64,000 nucleotides of DNA from Allobranchiibius huperziae (GTDB taxonomy: Bacteria > Actinomycetota > Actinomycetes > Actinomycetales > Dermatophilaceae): the NCBI RefSeq assembly GCF_013410455.1, contig NZ_JACCFW010000001.1, forward strand, positions 62,001-126,000. Reading direction: 5' to 3'. Positions 43,980 to 53,276 of this stretch are shown here, one piece after another; within the stretch, counting starts at the first letter, position 1, and each line of letters opens with the position of its first letter. The position numbers and the translations under genes are program-made. The notes under the pieces are model-generated. The model had not been told where the DNA came from and did not search any database. It saw only the letters and a program-made list of their open reading frames with translations.

Positions 43980-45149
43980 ATGCGCAAAGGCATGAACATC
44001 CTCATCGCCGCAGGGGCTGTGGGGACCATGGCTCTCACGGGCTGTGGCAGCTCGAGCAAGAGCGGCGGCAGCAGTTCCAGCGCCGGCGGCTCGAGCTCGT
44101 CGAGCTCCTCGAGCTCGTCGTCGTCCTCGGGTTCCTCCAGCTCGGCAGCCGGCGGCGGCACGTTCGACGGCAAGGGCGCCAAGGTCGGCATCATCCTGCC
44201 GGACACCACCTCCTCGCCGCGCTGGATCACCGCTGATCCCACGGCGTTGAAGGCGGACTGCAAGGCCGACAACCTGAACTGCGACATCCAGAACGCCAAC
44301 GGCTCCGCCGCGACGATGAAGACCATCGCCAACGGCATGCTGGCGAACAAGGTCAAGGTCCTGATGATCGTCAACCTCGACCCGGCCTCTGGCGCGGCGA
44401 TCGAGCAGCAGGCCAAGAAGAACGGCGTCCTCACGGTCGACTACGACCGGCTCACCCCCGGTGGCGGCGCGTCGCTCTACATCTCCTTCGACAACGTCAA
44501 GGTCGGTGTCGCGCAGGGCACGGCCCTCACGCAGTGCTCGCAGGTCAAGGGCAAGAGCTCCGTGCAGTACGCCCAGATCGACGGCGCGTCGACGGACAAC
44601 AACGCCACACTGTTCCGCCAGGGATACGAGAGCGTCCTCAGCAAGACCAAGGGCTGGACCAAGGTCGCCGAGCAGGACGGCAACTGGGACGCCCCGACCG
44701 CGGGTCGTGAGTTCAGCACCATGCTCGCCGCCCACCCGGGCATCAAGGCCGTCATGGTCGCCAACGACACGATGGCCGGCGCCGTCATCACGGACCTGAA
44801 GAATTCCCACCTGAGCGGCCAGGTCGCCGTCTCCGGGCAGGACGCTTCGGCGGCCGGTCTGCAGCGCGTCATGGACGGTTCGCAGTGCTTCACCATCTAC
44901 AAGCCGACCACCGAGGAGGCCGGCCCGGCCATCAACGCGATCGCGCAGCTGGTGACCGGCAAGGTCCCGTCCACCACGGCGACCGTCGAGGACCCGACCA
45001 CCAAGGCGAAGGTGCCGTCGATCCTGGCGACGCCGATCGTGATCACCAAGGCGAACGTCGCGCGTCCGATCAACGACGGCTACGTTCCGAAGAACACCGT
45101 GTGCACCGGCAGCTTCGCCGCCATGTGCACCTCCAACGGCGTCAAGTGA
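43980..45149 (+). CDS. xylF: Sugar ABC transporter substrate-binding lipoprotein, xylose type
   Basis: The 389-residue precursor has a lipoprotein signal with Cys22 (MALTGC) and an unusually long, almost pure serine linker (about residues 24-55). The rest is a periplasmic-binding-protein type 1 domain (KVGIILPDTTSSPRWITAD, VLMIVNLDP, GVLTVDYDRLTP, VSGQDASAAGLQRVMDG) like the XylF group. It captures the sugar outside the membrane. Xylose specificity rests on the xylA and ROK neighbours. A hairpin between this gene and the ATPase gene may let it be made in excess. Confidence 0.9.
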   Translation: MRKGMNILIAAGAVGTMALTGCGSSSKSGGSSSSAGGSSSSSSSSSSSSSGSSSSAAGGGTFDGKGAKVGIILPDTTSSPRWITADPTALKADCKADNLNCDIQNANGSAATMKTIANGMLANKVKVLMIVNLDPASGAAIEQQAKKNGVLTVDYDRLTPGGGASLYISFDNVKVGVAQGTALTQCSQVKGKSSVQYAQIDGASTDNNATLFRQGYESVLSKTKGWTKVAEQDGNWDAPTAGREFSTMLAAHPGIKAVMVANDTMAGAVITDLKNSHLSGQVAVSGQDASAAGLQRVMDGSQCFTIYKPTTEEAGPAINAIAQLVTGKVPSTTATVEDPTTKAKVPSILATPIVITKANVARPINDGYVPKNTVCTGSFAAMCTSNGVK

Positions 45150-45197
45150 CGCCCCGCGCCAGTAGCACCTGCGGACTGGCGCACTGAAGGTCCAGCG

Positions 45198-45232
45198 TCC
45201 GGGTCGGTCGGCATCTCGCCGGCCGGCCCGGA
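45198..45232 (+). terminator. Intra-operon hairpin
   Basis: Arms 45198-45211 and 45219-45232 pair over 14 bp with two wobbles around a seven-base loop, 48 bases after the binding-protein stop. Such hairpins stabilise or attenuate between binding-protein and membrane-component genes. Confidence 0.5.
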
Positions 45233-45301
45233 GGCGGACGCAACCGGGTCGTGCCCCTTCGGCAGCCGCCCGGCACCCATCGAACCGGAGGTAACGCCGC
45301 A

Positions 45302-46075
45302 GTGCCCGATCAGCCACTACTGCAATTGCGCAGTATCAACAAAAGCTTCGGTCCCGTGCACGTCCTCCAGGACGTCGACTTCGAGGCCCGCGCGGGTGAG
45401 GTCACGGCTCTTGTCGGTGACAACGGAGCCGGCAAGTCCACGTTGGTGAAGTGCATCAGTGGCACGTACACCATCGATTCCGGCGAGTACTCCTTCGACG
45501 GTGCGTCGACGAACATCCACACCCCCCGTGACGCCTCGGCGCTCGGGATCGAGATCGTCTACCAGGACCTGGCGCTGTGCGACAACCTCGACATCGTGCA
45601 GAACATGTTCCTGGGTCGTGAACGGGTGCAGAAGGCGGTCCTGGACGAGAACTCCATGGAGCACGCCGCCGAGGAGACGCTCGCGTCGCTGTCGGTGCGC
45701 ACGGTGAAGTCGGTGCGCCAGCGGGTCTCCAGCCTCTCCGGTGGCCAGCGCCAGACGGTCGCCATCGCCAAGGCGGTGCTCTGGAACTCCAAGCTCGTCG
45801 TGCTCGACGAGCCGACCGCGGCGCTGGGCGTCGCGCAGACGGCGCAGGTCCTCTCACTCGTGCGCCGGCTGGCGGACCGTGGCCTGGCCGTGGTCCTGAT
45901 CTCGCACAACATGCTCGACGTGCTGGAGGTCTCCGACCGGATCGCCACGCTGTACCTGGGCAAGATGGCCGCGATGGTCGAGCGCTCCCAGGTCAACCAG
46001 ACGCAGCTGGTCGAACTCATCACCACCGGCAAGACCGCTGGCGTGCCGGCGATGACCACGGGAGTCGCAGAATGA
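45302..46075 (+). CDS. Sugar ABC transporter ATPase (single domain)
   Basis: The 257-residue protein has one ABC domain: Walker A GDNGAGKST, Q-loop YQDLALCDNL, signature LSGGQRQTVAIAKAV and Walker B LVVLDEPTAALG. E. coli XylG-type sugar ATPases have two fused domains, so a homodimer is expected here. It starts at GTG 45302 with GGAGG ten bases upstream and overlaps the permease gene by four bases (ATGA). Confidence 0.94.
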   Translation: MPDQPLLQLRSINKSFGPVHVLQDVDFEARAGEVTALVGDNGAGKSTLVKCISGTYTIDSGEYSFDGASTNIHTPRDASALGIEIVYQDLALCDNLDIVQNMFLGRERVQKAVLDENSMEHAAEETLASLSVRTVKSVRQRVSSLSGGQRQTVAIAKAVLWNSKLVVLDEPTAALGVAQTAQVLSLVRRLADRGLAVVLISHNMLDVLEVSDRIATLYLGKMAAMVERSQVNQTQLVELITTGKTAGVPAMTTGVAE

Positions 46076-47496
46076 ACGACATCAACAAGCCCCCTGCCTC
46101 GGTGGACACCGACGCGAACGGCACAGAGGGCACCAAGGGCACAGAAGGCACGACCGGCGCCACCCGGAACGTCTCCGCGCCGAAGGCCGGCTCGCTCGAG
46201 GCCGTGGCCACGACGGTGCCGACCGGCAACAGCGTGTCGGCGTACGTCACCAACTACCTGCAGCGCCTGCGCGGCGGCGAGATGGGCTCCCTGCCCGCCG
46301 TCACCGGGCTCGTCCTGCTCGTCATCGTCTTCAGCATCCTGCAGCCCACTTTCAAGGGGCTGTTCAACCTGGGCAACATGCTGACCGAGGGCGCCGGCCC
46401 GATCTTCATCGCCATGGGCCTGGTCTTCGTCCTGCTGCTCGGTGAGATCGACCTGTCCGCCGGCTTCGCCGCGGGCGTCTGCGCCACGGTGATGGTGCGA
46501 CTCATGGTGGGGTACCACGCCCCGTGGCCGGTCTCCATCGGTGCCGCGATCCTCACCGGCGTGATCATCGGTTTCCTGATCGGCTTCCTGCGCGCCAAGG
46601 TGCGCATCCCGTCGTTCGTCGTCACCCTCGCGTTCTTCCTGGCGTTCCAGGGTGTGGCGCTCTACATCGCCAACAACGGCAAGGGTCAGAAGGGCGACAT
46701 CACGATCACCGACTCGGTGGTCAACGGTTTCGACGGAAACCAGATGCCGATCTGGGCGGGCTGGCTGCTCGCGGTCCTCATCGTGGGTGGGTACGCCGCG
46801 GTCAAGTTCCTCGCCCAGAACGGTCGACGCCGCCAGGGTCTCAACACCGAGCCCATCGCGGTCATCGCCTTCAAGGTCGGTGCGATCGCGGTCGGCACGT
46901 TCCTCGCCGTCTACGCGCTCAACCAGAACCGGTCGATCAACCAGGCGGCCGGTTTCAAGACGGTCAACGGCAAGCTCGTCAAGGTGGCTGCGCAGGAGCT
47001 CTCCGGAGTCCCGTGGGTCGTCCCGATCATCATCGCGTTCTTCGTGGTGTGGACGTTCGTGCTGAGCCGCACCCGGTACGGCCGCCACGTGTACGCCGTC
47101 GGTGGCAACGAGGAGGCCGCCCGACGGGCCGGTATCCCCGTGGACCGGATCCGCATCTCGGTGTTCGTCCTCTGTTCGGCCATGGCCGCCATCGGCGGCA
47201 TCATGATCGGCTCGAACGTGCAGTCGGTGAGTGTCGCCAACTACGGCGGCAACACCCTGCTGTTGGCGGTGGGTGCAGCCGTGATCGGTGGCACGAGCCT
47301 CTTCGGCGGTAAGGGGCGCATGATCGACGCCATCGTCGGTGGTGCCGTCGTCGAGGTCATCTACAACGGCATGTCCAACCTCGTGAAGGGCACGAACAGT
47401 GCGGCCGTGCAGTACATCGTGACCGGAGTGGTGCTCATGTTGGCCGCCGCCGTCGACGCTCTGTCCCGTCGTCGGGCGGGTTCCTCCGGCCTGTGA
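46072..47496 (+). CDS. xylH: Sugar ABC transporter permease, xylose type
   Basis: The 474-residue protein has a Thr/Gly-rich cytoplasmic tail of about 70 residues and then about 10 membrane segments of the ribose/xylose permease type. Landmarks are GEIDLSAGFAAGVCA, the RAKVRIPSFVVTLAFF segment and the cytoplasmic loop SRTRYGRHVYAVGGNEEAARRAGI that contacts the ATPase, then GGTSLFGGKGRMIDAIVG. It forms the channel for xylose uptake. The start overlaps the ATPase stop. Confidence 0.92.
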   Translation: MNDINKPPASVDTDANGTEGTKGTEGTTGATRNVSAPKAGSLEAVATTVPTGNSVSAYVTNYLQRLRGGEMGSLPAVTGLVLLVIVFSILQPTFKGLFNLGNMLTEGAGPIFIAMGLVFVLLLGEIDLSAGFAAGVCATVMVRLMVGYHAPWPVSIGAAILTGVIIGFLIGFLRAKVRIPSFVVTLAFFLAFQGVALYIANNGKGQKGDITITDSVVNGFDGNQMPIWAGWLLAVLIVGGYAAVKFLAQNGRRRQGLNTEPIAVIAFKVGAIAVGTFLAVYALNQNRSINQAAGFKTVNGKLVKVAAQELSGVPWVVPIIIAFFVVWTFVLSRTRYGRHVYAVGGNEEAARRAGIPVDRIRISVFVLCSAMAAIGGIMIGSNVQSVSVANYGGNTLLLAVGAAVIGGTSLFGGKGRMIDAIVGGAVVEVIYNGMSNLVKGTNSAAVQYIVTGVVLMLAAAVDALSRRRAGSSGL

Positions 47497-47518
47497 CCTC
47501 CTGGCGGGGGGACGAGTA

Positions 47519-48847
47519 ATGGCACGTCAGATCTCATCCGGCCACCAGTCCATCCGAAGTCACAACCTGCGCATCGTCCTGTCCGAGATCCACCGCCGGG
47601 GGCGGCTGTCGCGCGCCGAGCTGACGCGCGTGACGGGGTTCAACCGCAGCACGATCAAGGTGCTGGTCGCGCAGCTCGAGGAGCTGGGGCTGGTGTCGGA
47701 GTACGCACCCGCCGCGCGCGGCACGGCGGGTCGGCCCTCACCGATCGTCGGACCGCGCACCGACGGCCCGTACGCCGTGGCGGTCGACGTCGCCGTGAGT
47801 CACCTCACGGTGGCGGCGGTCGCCCTCGGCGGGCGGGTGCTGGCACGTCACTCCATCGATCTGGCCGACGTCATCGCGCCGGAGGAGATCGTCGCGGAGG
47901 TGGTCGCGGGCGTGCGCGCCCTGGCCGACAGCATCCCCGGGCAGAGCTGGCTGATCGGCGTCGGGGTGAGCGTGCCGGGGACGGTGCGCCGACGCGACTC
48001 CCGGATCCTGACCGCCCCGAACCTGCACTGGGACGACGTCGACCTGGTGGGGATGCTGCAGGTCGCATTCGGCGATGACATCCCGATCCATCTGGGCAAC
48101 GACGCCAACCTCGGTGTCGTGGCCGAGCACCTGCGCGGGGTCGCGCGCGACGTCGACGATGTCGCCTACCTCATCGCCCGGGTGGGTGTCGGTGCGGGCT
48201 TCCTCGTCGACGGTGTGCCGCTCCTCGGCGCGCACGGGCTGGCAGGCGAGATCGGCCACATCGTCGTACAGCCGGGAGGGCCGCTGTGCTACTGCGGCAA
48301 CCAGGGGTGTTTCGAGCAGGTCGTCGGTGAGCGCGCGCTCTTCGCCCGTGCCGGCCTCTCCGGTCAGACGTCGGCATCCGGCATCGGCGAGGTGATGAAG
48401 GATGCCGACGACGGCAACGTCTTCGCCCAGACCGCGATCGACGACGTGTGCCAGTGGTTGGCCGTCGGGCTGGCGAGCATCTCCCACCTGGTCAATCCGC
48501 AGCTCATCGTCATCGGAGGCTCCCTCAGCCGGCTCCTGGACGAGCGGCAGGAGGATCTGCAGTCCTCCCTGGACGCGTTGATGGCCAGAGCACCCGGTGA
48601 ACCGGCGCGCGTGTGCCTCGGGGGTCTGGGCGAGGACGCGACCCTGCTGGGGGCGGCAGAGCTGGTCTTCACCGATCTGCTGGAGGCTCCGCTGGCGACG
48701 GCATCGGCACACCGCGGCCAGACCGAGGTGCTGGGCGGCCTCGATGCCGTCCCGTTCCGGGAGGCCCACGGTCGGAGCCGGCATGCACGGCCCGCGGTCA
48801 GAGCCGGTGAAGGACGAGCTGGCCGGCAGTCGTCGTCAGCGGGATGA
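47519..48847 (+). CDS. xylR: ROK-family transcriptional regulator, XylR-like
   Basis: The 442-residue protein joins an N-terminal winged helix (NLRIVLSEIHRRGRLSRAELTRVTGFNRSTIKVLVAQLEELGLV) to a ROK sugar-kinase-like domain with the zinc-binding CYCGNQGCFE motif and HGLAGEIGHIVV. ROK repressors bind free sugar. As last gene of the xylose importer operon it is the likely repressor of xylA and of its own operon. The C-terminal 30 residues are basic and low in structure. It begins 22 bases after the permease stop. Confidence 0.9.
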   Translation: MARQISSGHQSIRSHNLRIVLSEIHRRGRLSRAELTRVTGFNRSTIKVLVAQLEELGLVSEYAPAARGTAGRPSPIVGPRTDGPYAVAVDVAVSHLTVAAVALGGRVLARHSIDLADVIAPEEIVAEVVAGVRALADSIPGQSWLIGVGVSVPGTVRRRDSRILTAPNLHWDDVDLVGMLQVAFGDDIPIHLGNDANLGVVAEHLRGVARDVDDVAYLIARVGVGAGFLVDGVPLLGAHGLAGEIGHIVVQPGGPLCYCGNQGCFEQVVGERALFARAGLSGQTSASGIGEVMKDADDGNVFAQTAIDDVCQWLAVGLASISHLVNPQLIVIGGSLSRLLDERQEDLQSSLDALMARAPGEPARVCLGGLGEDATLLGAAELVFTDLLEAPLATASAHRGQTEVLGGLDAVPFREAHGRSRHARPAVRAGEGRAGRQSSSAG

Positions 48848-48968
48848 GGACCAGGTCGCCGAAACCGATCACGAGTCCGTGGGCGCCGGTCCCAGGCGGC
48901 CGGGGCGGTCGACCCCCGTTCGCGGCAGGTGGCGCGGCCGGTCCCGTGACGACCGTAGGGTCGTCGTC

Positions 48969-49796
48969 GTGTCCGAACTCCTGATCACCTCGCCGTCCAA
49001 CCCGCGGCTCAAGGACGTCGTCGCCCTGCGCAAGCGGCGGCGGCGCGACGAGCTCGGCCTCACGCTGATCGAGGGGTACGACGAGTTGCGGCTCGCGGTC
49101 GACGCCGGGGTGGTGCCCCGTCAGCTGCTGTACTGCCCCGAGCTCGCGTCCGCCGGCGCCGAGGTGGCACAGCTGGTGCGGGAGTCCGGCGAACGCGGCG
49201 CGCAGATCGCCCGGCTGAACCGCGCGGCGTTCGAGAAGATCGCCTACCGCGAGGGCGCGGACGGCATCGTAGCCGTCGCCGCACTCGCGGGGACGGCGCT
49301 GGACGACGTTGCGACCAAGGATGATTCGTTGATCCTGCTCGCAGAGGGTGTCGAGAAGCCGGGCAATCTCGGCGCCATGCTGCGCACGGCCGACGCCGCC
49401 GGCGTGGACGCCGTCGTCTCGGCCGACCCGGTGACCGACTGGGGCAACCCCAACGTCGTACGCGCCTCGAAGGGCACCGTCTTCGCGGTGCCCGTGGCGA
49501 CGGCGCCCACCGCGGAGACGCTGGCGTGGCTGCGCGCCCGCGGCGTGCGGCTGGTCGCGGCCACCCCCGATACCCGCACGTCGTACACAGACGTCGATCT
49601 CACCGGCGCCGTCGCGATCGCCGTCGGCACCGAGAAGGAGGGCCTGACCGGCTCGGTGCTCGACGCAGCCGACGAGCGGGTCGCCATCCCGATGTCCGGC
49701 ACGGCCAACTCCCTCAACGTCGCCACCTCCGCGGCGATCCTGCTCTACGAGGCTGTCCGGCAGCGCCGCTCGGCCGCCCCGCACACCCCCCGCTGA
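48969..49796 (+). CDS. SpoU/TrmH-family RNA 2'-O-methyltransferase
   Basis: The 275-residue protein has an N-terminal substrate-binding domain (ITSPSNPRLKDVVALRKRRRRDELGLTLIEGYDE) and the SpoU trefoil-knot domain with LAEGVEKPGNLGAMLRTADAAG, AIAVGTEKEGLT and IPMSGTANSLNVATSAAILLYE. It methylates ribose in rRNA or tRNA; the target base is not predictable. GTG 48969 starts directly before the conserved N-domain. Confidence 0.93.
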   Translation: MSELLITSPSNPRLKDVVALRKRRRRDELGLTLIEGYDELRLAVDAGVVPRQLLYCPELASAGAEVAQLVRESGERGAQIARLNRAAFEKIAYREGADGIVAVAALAGTALDDVATKDDSLILLAEGVEKPGNLGAMLRTADAAGVDAVVSADPVTDWGNPNVVRASKGTVFAVPVATAPTAETLAWLRARGVRLVAATPDTRTSYTDVDLTGAVAIAVGTEKEGLTGSVLDAADERVAIPMSGTANSLNVATSAAILLYEAVRQRRSAAPHTPR

Positions 49797-49863
49797 GAGT
49801 GCCGGAGCCGCTATCCCACACCCAGCTTGGAGCCACCTGGCAGCGGGTGGCACGATGCTCAGC

Positions 49864-50517
49864 ATGCGAGTCGACCATGTGGTGTACGCCGCCGCTGCAG
49901 ACGGATTGATCTCCACCGCGAAGCGGGTCGGGGCCCTTCTCGGAGTCGAACCCAACGACGGTGGGATCCACCCTCGGTTCGGCACCCGCAACATGATCAT
50001 TCCCCTCAAGAACGACCGGTTCGTCGAGGTCGTGGAGGTGCTCGACCACCCCGCATCGGACAAGGCTCCCTTCGGCCAGGCCGTGCGCGCGTGCTCCGAG
50101 GCGGGGGGCGGCTGGCTCGCCTGGGTCGTGCGGGTCAACGACATCGGCATCGCCGAGGGACTGGTCGGCCGCGCCGCGGCGCCCGGCAACCGGCACCGTC
50201 CCGACGGGGTCGAGTTGTCCTGGAAGCAGCTCGGCGTCAAGGGCCTCACCTCCGACGCCCAGGTGCCCTACTTCATCCAGTGGGCCGACGGGGTGCCGCA
50301 CCCCTCCGGCGACGGTCCGACCGAGGCCAGCCTGACTCGTCTGCAGATCGGCGGGTCTCCGGTGCGGGTGCGCGACTGGCTCGGACTCAACGGCGAGCCC
50401 GGTGTCGATCGCGACGAGTGGGAGCCCGGCATCACCTTCGACTTCGCCGCCCCGCACGGCACGCCCGGCCTGATCTCGGTGAGCTTCGAGACCGCTGACG
50501 GTCCCGTCACCATCTGA
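49864..50517 (+). CDS. VOC/glyoxalase-like domain protein
   Basis: The 217-residue protein starts with RVDHVVYAAAADGLISTAKRVGALLGV and continues with the FGTRNMIIPLKNDRFVEVVEVLDHPA block of glyoxalase-like (VOC) proteins. The metal-binding residues of a true dioxygenase or glyoxalase are not obvious, so the activity is open. ATG 49864 is chosen over 49855. It converges with csoR, with 13 bases between stop codons. Confidence 0.8.
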   Translation: MRVDHVVYAAAADGLISTAKRVGALLGVEPNDGGIHPRFGTRNMIIPLKNDRFVEVVEVLDHPASDKAPFGQAVRACSEAGGGWLAWVVRVNDIGIAEGLVGRAAAPGNRHRPDGVELSWKQLGVKGLTSDAQVPYFIQWADGVPHPSGDGPTEASLTRLQIGGSPVRVRDWLGLNGEPGVDRDEWEPGITFDFAAPHGTPGLISVSFETADGPVTI

Positions 50518-50530
50518 CCGGGCGCGTCGC

Positions 50531-50812
50531 TCAGCTCTTGACGAGCCGGGCGATCGCCGCCGACGCCTCGGCGACCTTGTCGTGGGCGGCCTCCTCGGAC
50601 TCCCGCGCGGCATCGACCACGCAGTGCGCGATGTGGTCCTCGAGCAGCCCCAGGCTCACCGACTGCAGCGCCTTGGTGATCGCGCTGACCTGGGTAAGCA
50701 CGTCGATGCAGTAGTCGTCCTCCTGGACCATCCGCTGGATGCCCCGGACCTGTCCCTCCACCCGGCGCAGCCGGGTGAGGTAGTCCTGCTTGCTGCCTGA
50801 ATAGCCGGCCAT
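50531..50812 (-). CDS. csoR: Copper-sensing CsoR/RicR-type repressor
   Basis: The 93-residue protein has the CsoR core (YLTRLRRVEGQVRGIQRMVQ) and the copper ligands Cys35, His60 and Cys64 in the exact C-x24-H-x3-C spacing known from CsoR. Cu(I) binding releases DNA. ATG 50812 follows AGAGGA by about nine bases. A palindrome matching the RicR consensus lies 40 bases upstream, so the gene should be self-regulated by copper. No copper ATPase or chaperone gene is adjacent. Confidence 0.92.
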   Translation of the reverse strand: MAGYSGSKQDYLTRLRRVEGQVRGIQRMVQEDDYCIDVLTQVSAITKALQSVSLGLLEDHIAHCVVDAARESEEAAHDKVAEASAAIARLVKS

Positions 50813-50851
50813 CTCGACCAATCCTCTAGGTGTCTGGTGTCGCCCCCAGGG

Positions 50852-50866
50852 TACCCCTCGGGGGTA
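50852..50866. promoter_or_regulatory. RicR/CsoR operator
   Basis: TACCCCTCGGGGGTA is a perfect fit to the mycobacterial RicR palindrome TACCCnnnnnGGGTA. It lies just upstream of csoR, inside the gap to purB. Confidence 0.7.
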
Positions 50867-50951
50867 TTCGCGCCGAGGGTGCGGGCGGGTCGTTCGGGGC
50901 CGAGCGGGCCATTACGAGGTCCGCAGCAGGAGCGTGCCGGTCGCCCGGCGG

Positions 50952-52364
50952 TCAGCGCTCGAGGAAGTCGACCAGCTGCGGTGCGAGGCCGACGTACGAC
51001 GCGGGCGTCAGCGCCAGCATCCGTTCCTGCACCTCCGGCGGGAAGCCGAGCCCGCGCACGAACTCGCGCAGGTCGTCGCCGGTGATCCGGCGCCCGCGGG
51101 TGAGTTCCTTGAGGCGCTCGTAGGGCTGATCCATCCCCTCGACGCCGGCCGCTCCCAGCGCGCGCATCGCGGACTGGATCGCCTCGCCGAGCACCTCCCA
51201 GTTGCGGTCGAGGTCGGCGGCCATCGCGGCGGGGACGGCGTCGAGCCCGGCGAGGCCGCGGCCCGCGTTGTCCAACGCCAGCATCGAGTGCCCGAACGCC
51301 GTGCCAATGTTGCGCTGCATCGAGGAGTCGGTCAGGTCGCGCTGCAGGCGCGACTGCACGAGGGTCGCGGCGAGGACGTCGAGCAGCGCGTTGCTGACCT
51401 CGAGATTGGCCTCGGCGTTCTCGAACCGGATCGGGTTGACCTTGTGCGGCATCGTGCTCGACCCGACCGTGCCCTGGCCGCGCACCTGGGCGAAGTAGCC
51501 CATCGAGATATAGGTCCAGAAGTCGGTGCACAGGTTGTGCAGCACCCGGTTGAACCGCGCGACGTCGGCGTAGAGCTCGGCCTGCCAGTCGTGGCTCTCG
51601 ATCTGCGTGGTGAGCGGGTTCCACTGCAGGCCCAGCGATTCCACGAAGTCGCGGCTGACGGAGATCCAGTCGGTGCCGGGAACGGCGGCGGTGTGTGCGC
51701 CGTACGTGCCGGTCGCCCCGTTGATCTTGCCGAGGTATTCGGCGCCCTCGATGCGGCGCAGCTGCCGGCCCAGGCGGTGGGCGAGGACGGCGATCTCCTT
51801 GCCCATCGTGGTGGGCGTGGCGGGCTGGCCGTGGGTGTGCGCGAGCAGCGGCACGTCGGCCAGCTCGCGCGCCATGTCGGCCACCTGCTCGACCAGGCGC
51901 GCTGCCTTCGGGGCCCACACGCCGGTAACGGCGCCCTGCACCATCAGCGCGTACGACAGGTTGTTGATGTCCTCGCTGGTGCAGGCGAAGTGGATGAGCT
52001 CGGAGAGCGCGGGCGCGTCCTGCTCGCCGACGATCGCCGGCAGGCGGCGCTTGAGGTAGTACTCGACTGCCTTCACGTCGTGCACCGTCTCGCGCTCGAT
52101 CTCGGCGAGCTCCTCGATGTCGGCGAGGTCGAAGTCCTGCGGGATCGCGCGCAGCTGCGCCTGCTCGGCCTCGGTCAGGGCGCGGACGCCGGGCACCGCG
52201 CCGACCGTGGTGAGGTGGATCAGCCACTCCACCTCGACGTGCACGCGTTGCCGGTTCAGCGCCGGCTCCGAGAGGTGGTCGACCAGTGCGGAGACGACTC
52301 CGCGATACCGGCCGTCGAGGGCGCCGAGGGCGATCGGCGGGGTGGCGGAGGCGAGCGAACGCAT
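50952..52364 (-). CDS. purB: Adenylosuccinate lyase
   Basis: The 470-residue enzyme has the fumarase/aspartase superfamily blocks, including ACTSEDINNLSYALMVQ, THGQPATPTTMGKEIAVLAHR and the signature GSSTMPHKVNPIRFENAE. Its length and sequence resemble the E. coli PurB type rather than the shorter type. It acts twice in purine synthesis, releasing fumarate. ATG 52364 is preferred to 52373 because AGAGG lies nine bases ahead of it and directly abuts the other. Confidence 0.96.
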   Translation of the reverse strand: MRSLASATPPIALGALDGRYRGVVSALVDHLSEPALNRQRVHVEVEWLIHLTTVGAVPGVRALTEAEQAQLRAIPQDFDLADIEELAEIERETVHDVKAVEYYLKRRLPAIVGEQDAPALSELIHFACTSEDINNLSYALMVQGAVTGVWAPKAARLVEQVADMARELADVPLLAHTHGQPATPTTMGKEIAVLAHRLGRQLRRIEGAEYLGKINGATGTYGAHTAAVPGTDWISVSRDFVESLGLQWNPLTTQIESHDWQAELYADVARFNRVLHNLCTDFWTYISMGYFAQVRGQGTVGSSTMPHKVNPIRFENAEANLEVSNALLDVLAATLVQSRLQRDLTDSSMQRNIGTAFGHSMLALDNAGRGLAGLDAVPAAMAADLDRNWEVLGEAIQSAMRALGAAGVEGMDQPYERLKELTRGRRITGDDLREFVRGLGFPPEVQERMLALTPASYVGLAPQLVDFLER

Positions 52365-52424
52365 GGCGGTCATCCTCTCAGCCCGCCGTCGTACCCGACG
52401 AATCGCGGAGTGTGAGGGCGCGTG

Positions 52425-53210
52425 TCAGTCGGTGACCTGCACGACGGTGAAGACCTCGCCGTGCTTGCCCTGCAGCAGCGCCTCGGGCCCCATCGGGGAG
52501 TGGCTGGTCATCAGCACCTGCGCGCCGAGGCTCTGCGCGATCTGCGCGGAGGAGTCGCGGTCGCTCACCGCGAAGTGCACCAGCCAGTTGGCCGGGACGT
52601 CGTCGGCCAGCTGGTCGGCCTGGTGGAACCCGGCCACCTCCGCGCCGCCTGGCAGCTTCGCGATGCTGAGGTCGGGCGCGCGGTCCTCGAAGGTGTAGCC
52701 GAAGACCTCGCCGTAGAAGGCCTTGGCCCCGGCCAGATCCCGGGTCAGCAGGGTGTGCCACGCGACCGCGTCGGGCTCCGCCACGATGCCGAAGCCCTTG
52801 TGGGTGCCCGCCTGCCAGAGCGCGAAGTAGGCGCCGGTGGGGTCGGTGCAGAACGCCAGCCGCCCGAGGTCGCCCGCGTCGGCCGGCGGGACGTGCACGA
52901 TGCCGCCGGCCCGCTGCACCGCCTGCGCGGCCTCCTCGATGTCGTCGGTGGCGAGGTAGGTCAGCCACGACGGGCGCTCACCCTCGGCCAGCATGGGTGA
53001 GAGTCCGGCCGCCGCGCGCTCGTCCTTGAAGCACGTCACGTAGGCCGCACTCCCGGCGCCGCCGCTTCCCGAGACGCCTTCTTCCGTACGCCAGCCAAAG
53101 AGCTTCTCGTAGAAGTCACGGGCGTGGGTCATGCCGCGGTGCTCCGGCTCGAAGGAGCACTCCGCCCAGCAGGGGCTGCCGACCGGCCAGTTGACGTCTC
53201 GCACGGGCAT
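52425..53210 (-). CDS. Tandem VOC-domain protein
   Basis: The 261-residue protein has two glyoxalase-fold halves: WAECSFEPEHRGMTHARDFYEKLFGW onward, and VAWHTLLTRDLAGAKAFYGEVFGYTFED onward. Each half ends in a Gln/Glu position (GAYFALWQAG and GEVFTVVQV). Such two-domain proteins are common in actinobacteria and often have no known substrate. AGGAG precedes ATG 53210. It could be co-transcribed with purB, 60 bases away on the same strand. Confidence 0.85.
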   Translation of the reverse strand: MPVRDVNWPVGSPCWAECSFEPEHRGMTHARDFYEKLFGWRTEEGVSGSGGAGSAAYVTCFKDERAAAGLSPMLAEGERPSWLTYLATDDIEEAAQAVQRAGGIVHVPPADAGDLGRLAFCTDPTGAYFALWQAGTHKGFGIVAEPDAVAWHTLLTRDLAGAKAFYGEVFGYTFEDRAPDLSIAKLPGGAEVAGFHQADQLADDVPANWLVHFAVSDRDSSAQIAQSLGAQVLMTSHSPMGPEALLQGKHGEVFTVVQVTD

Positions 53211-53276
53211 CGGGAGTGCTCCTTCGCAGGGTGGGCCCACCGCTGGTGGGCGGACTCGACCGACCCTACCGACCCG

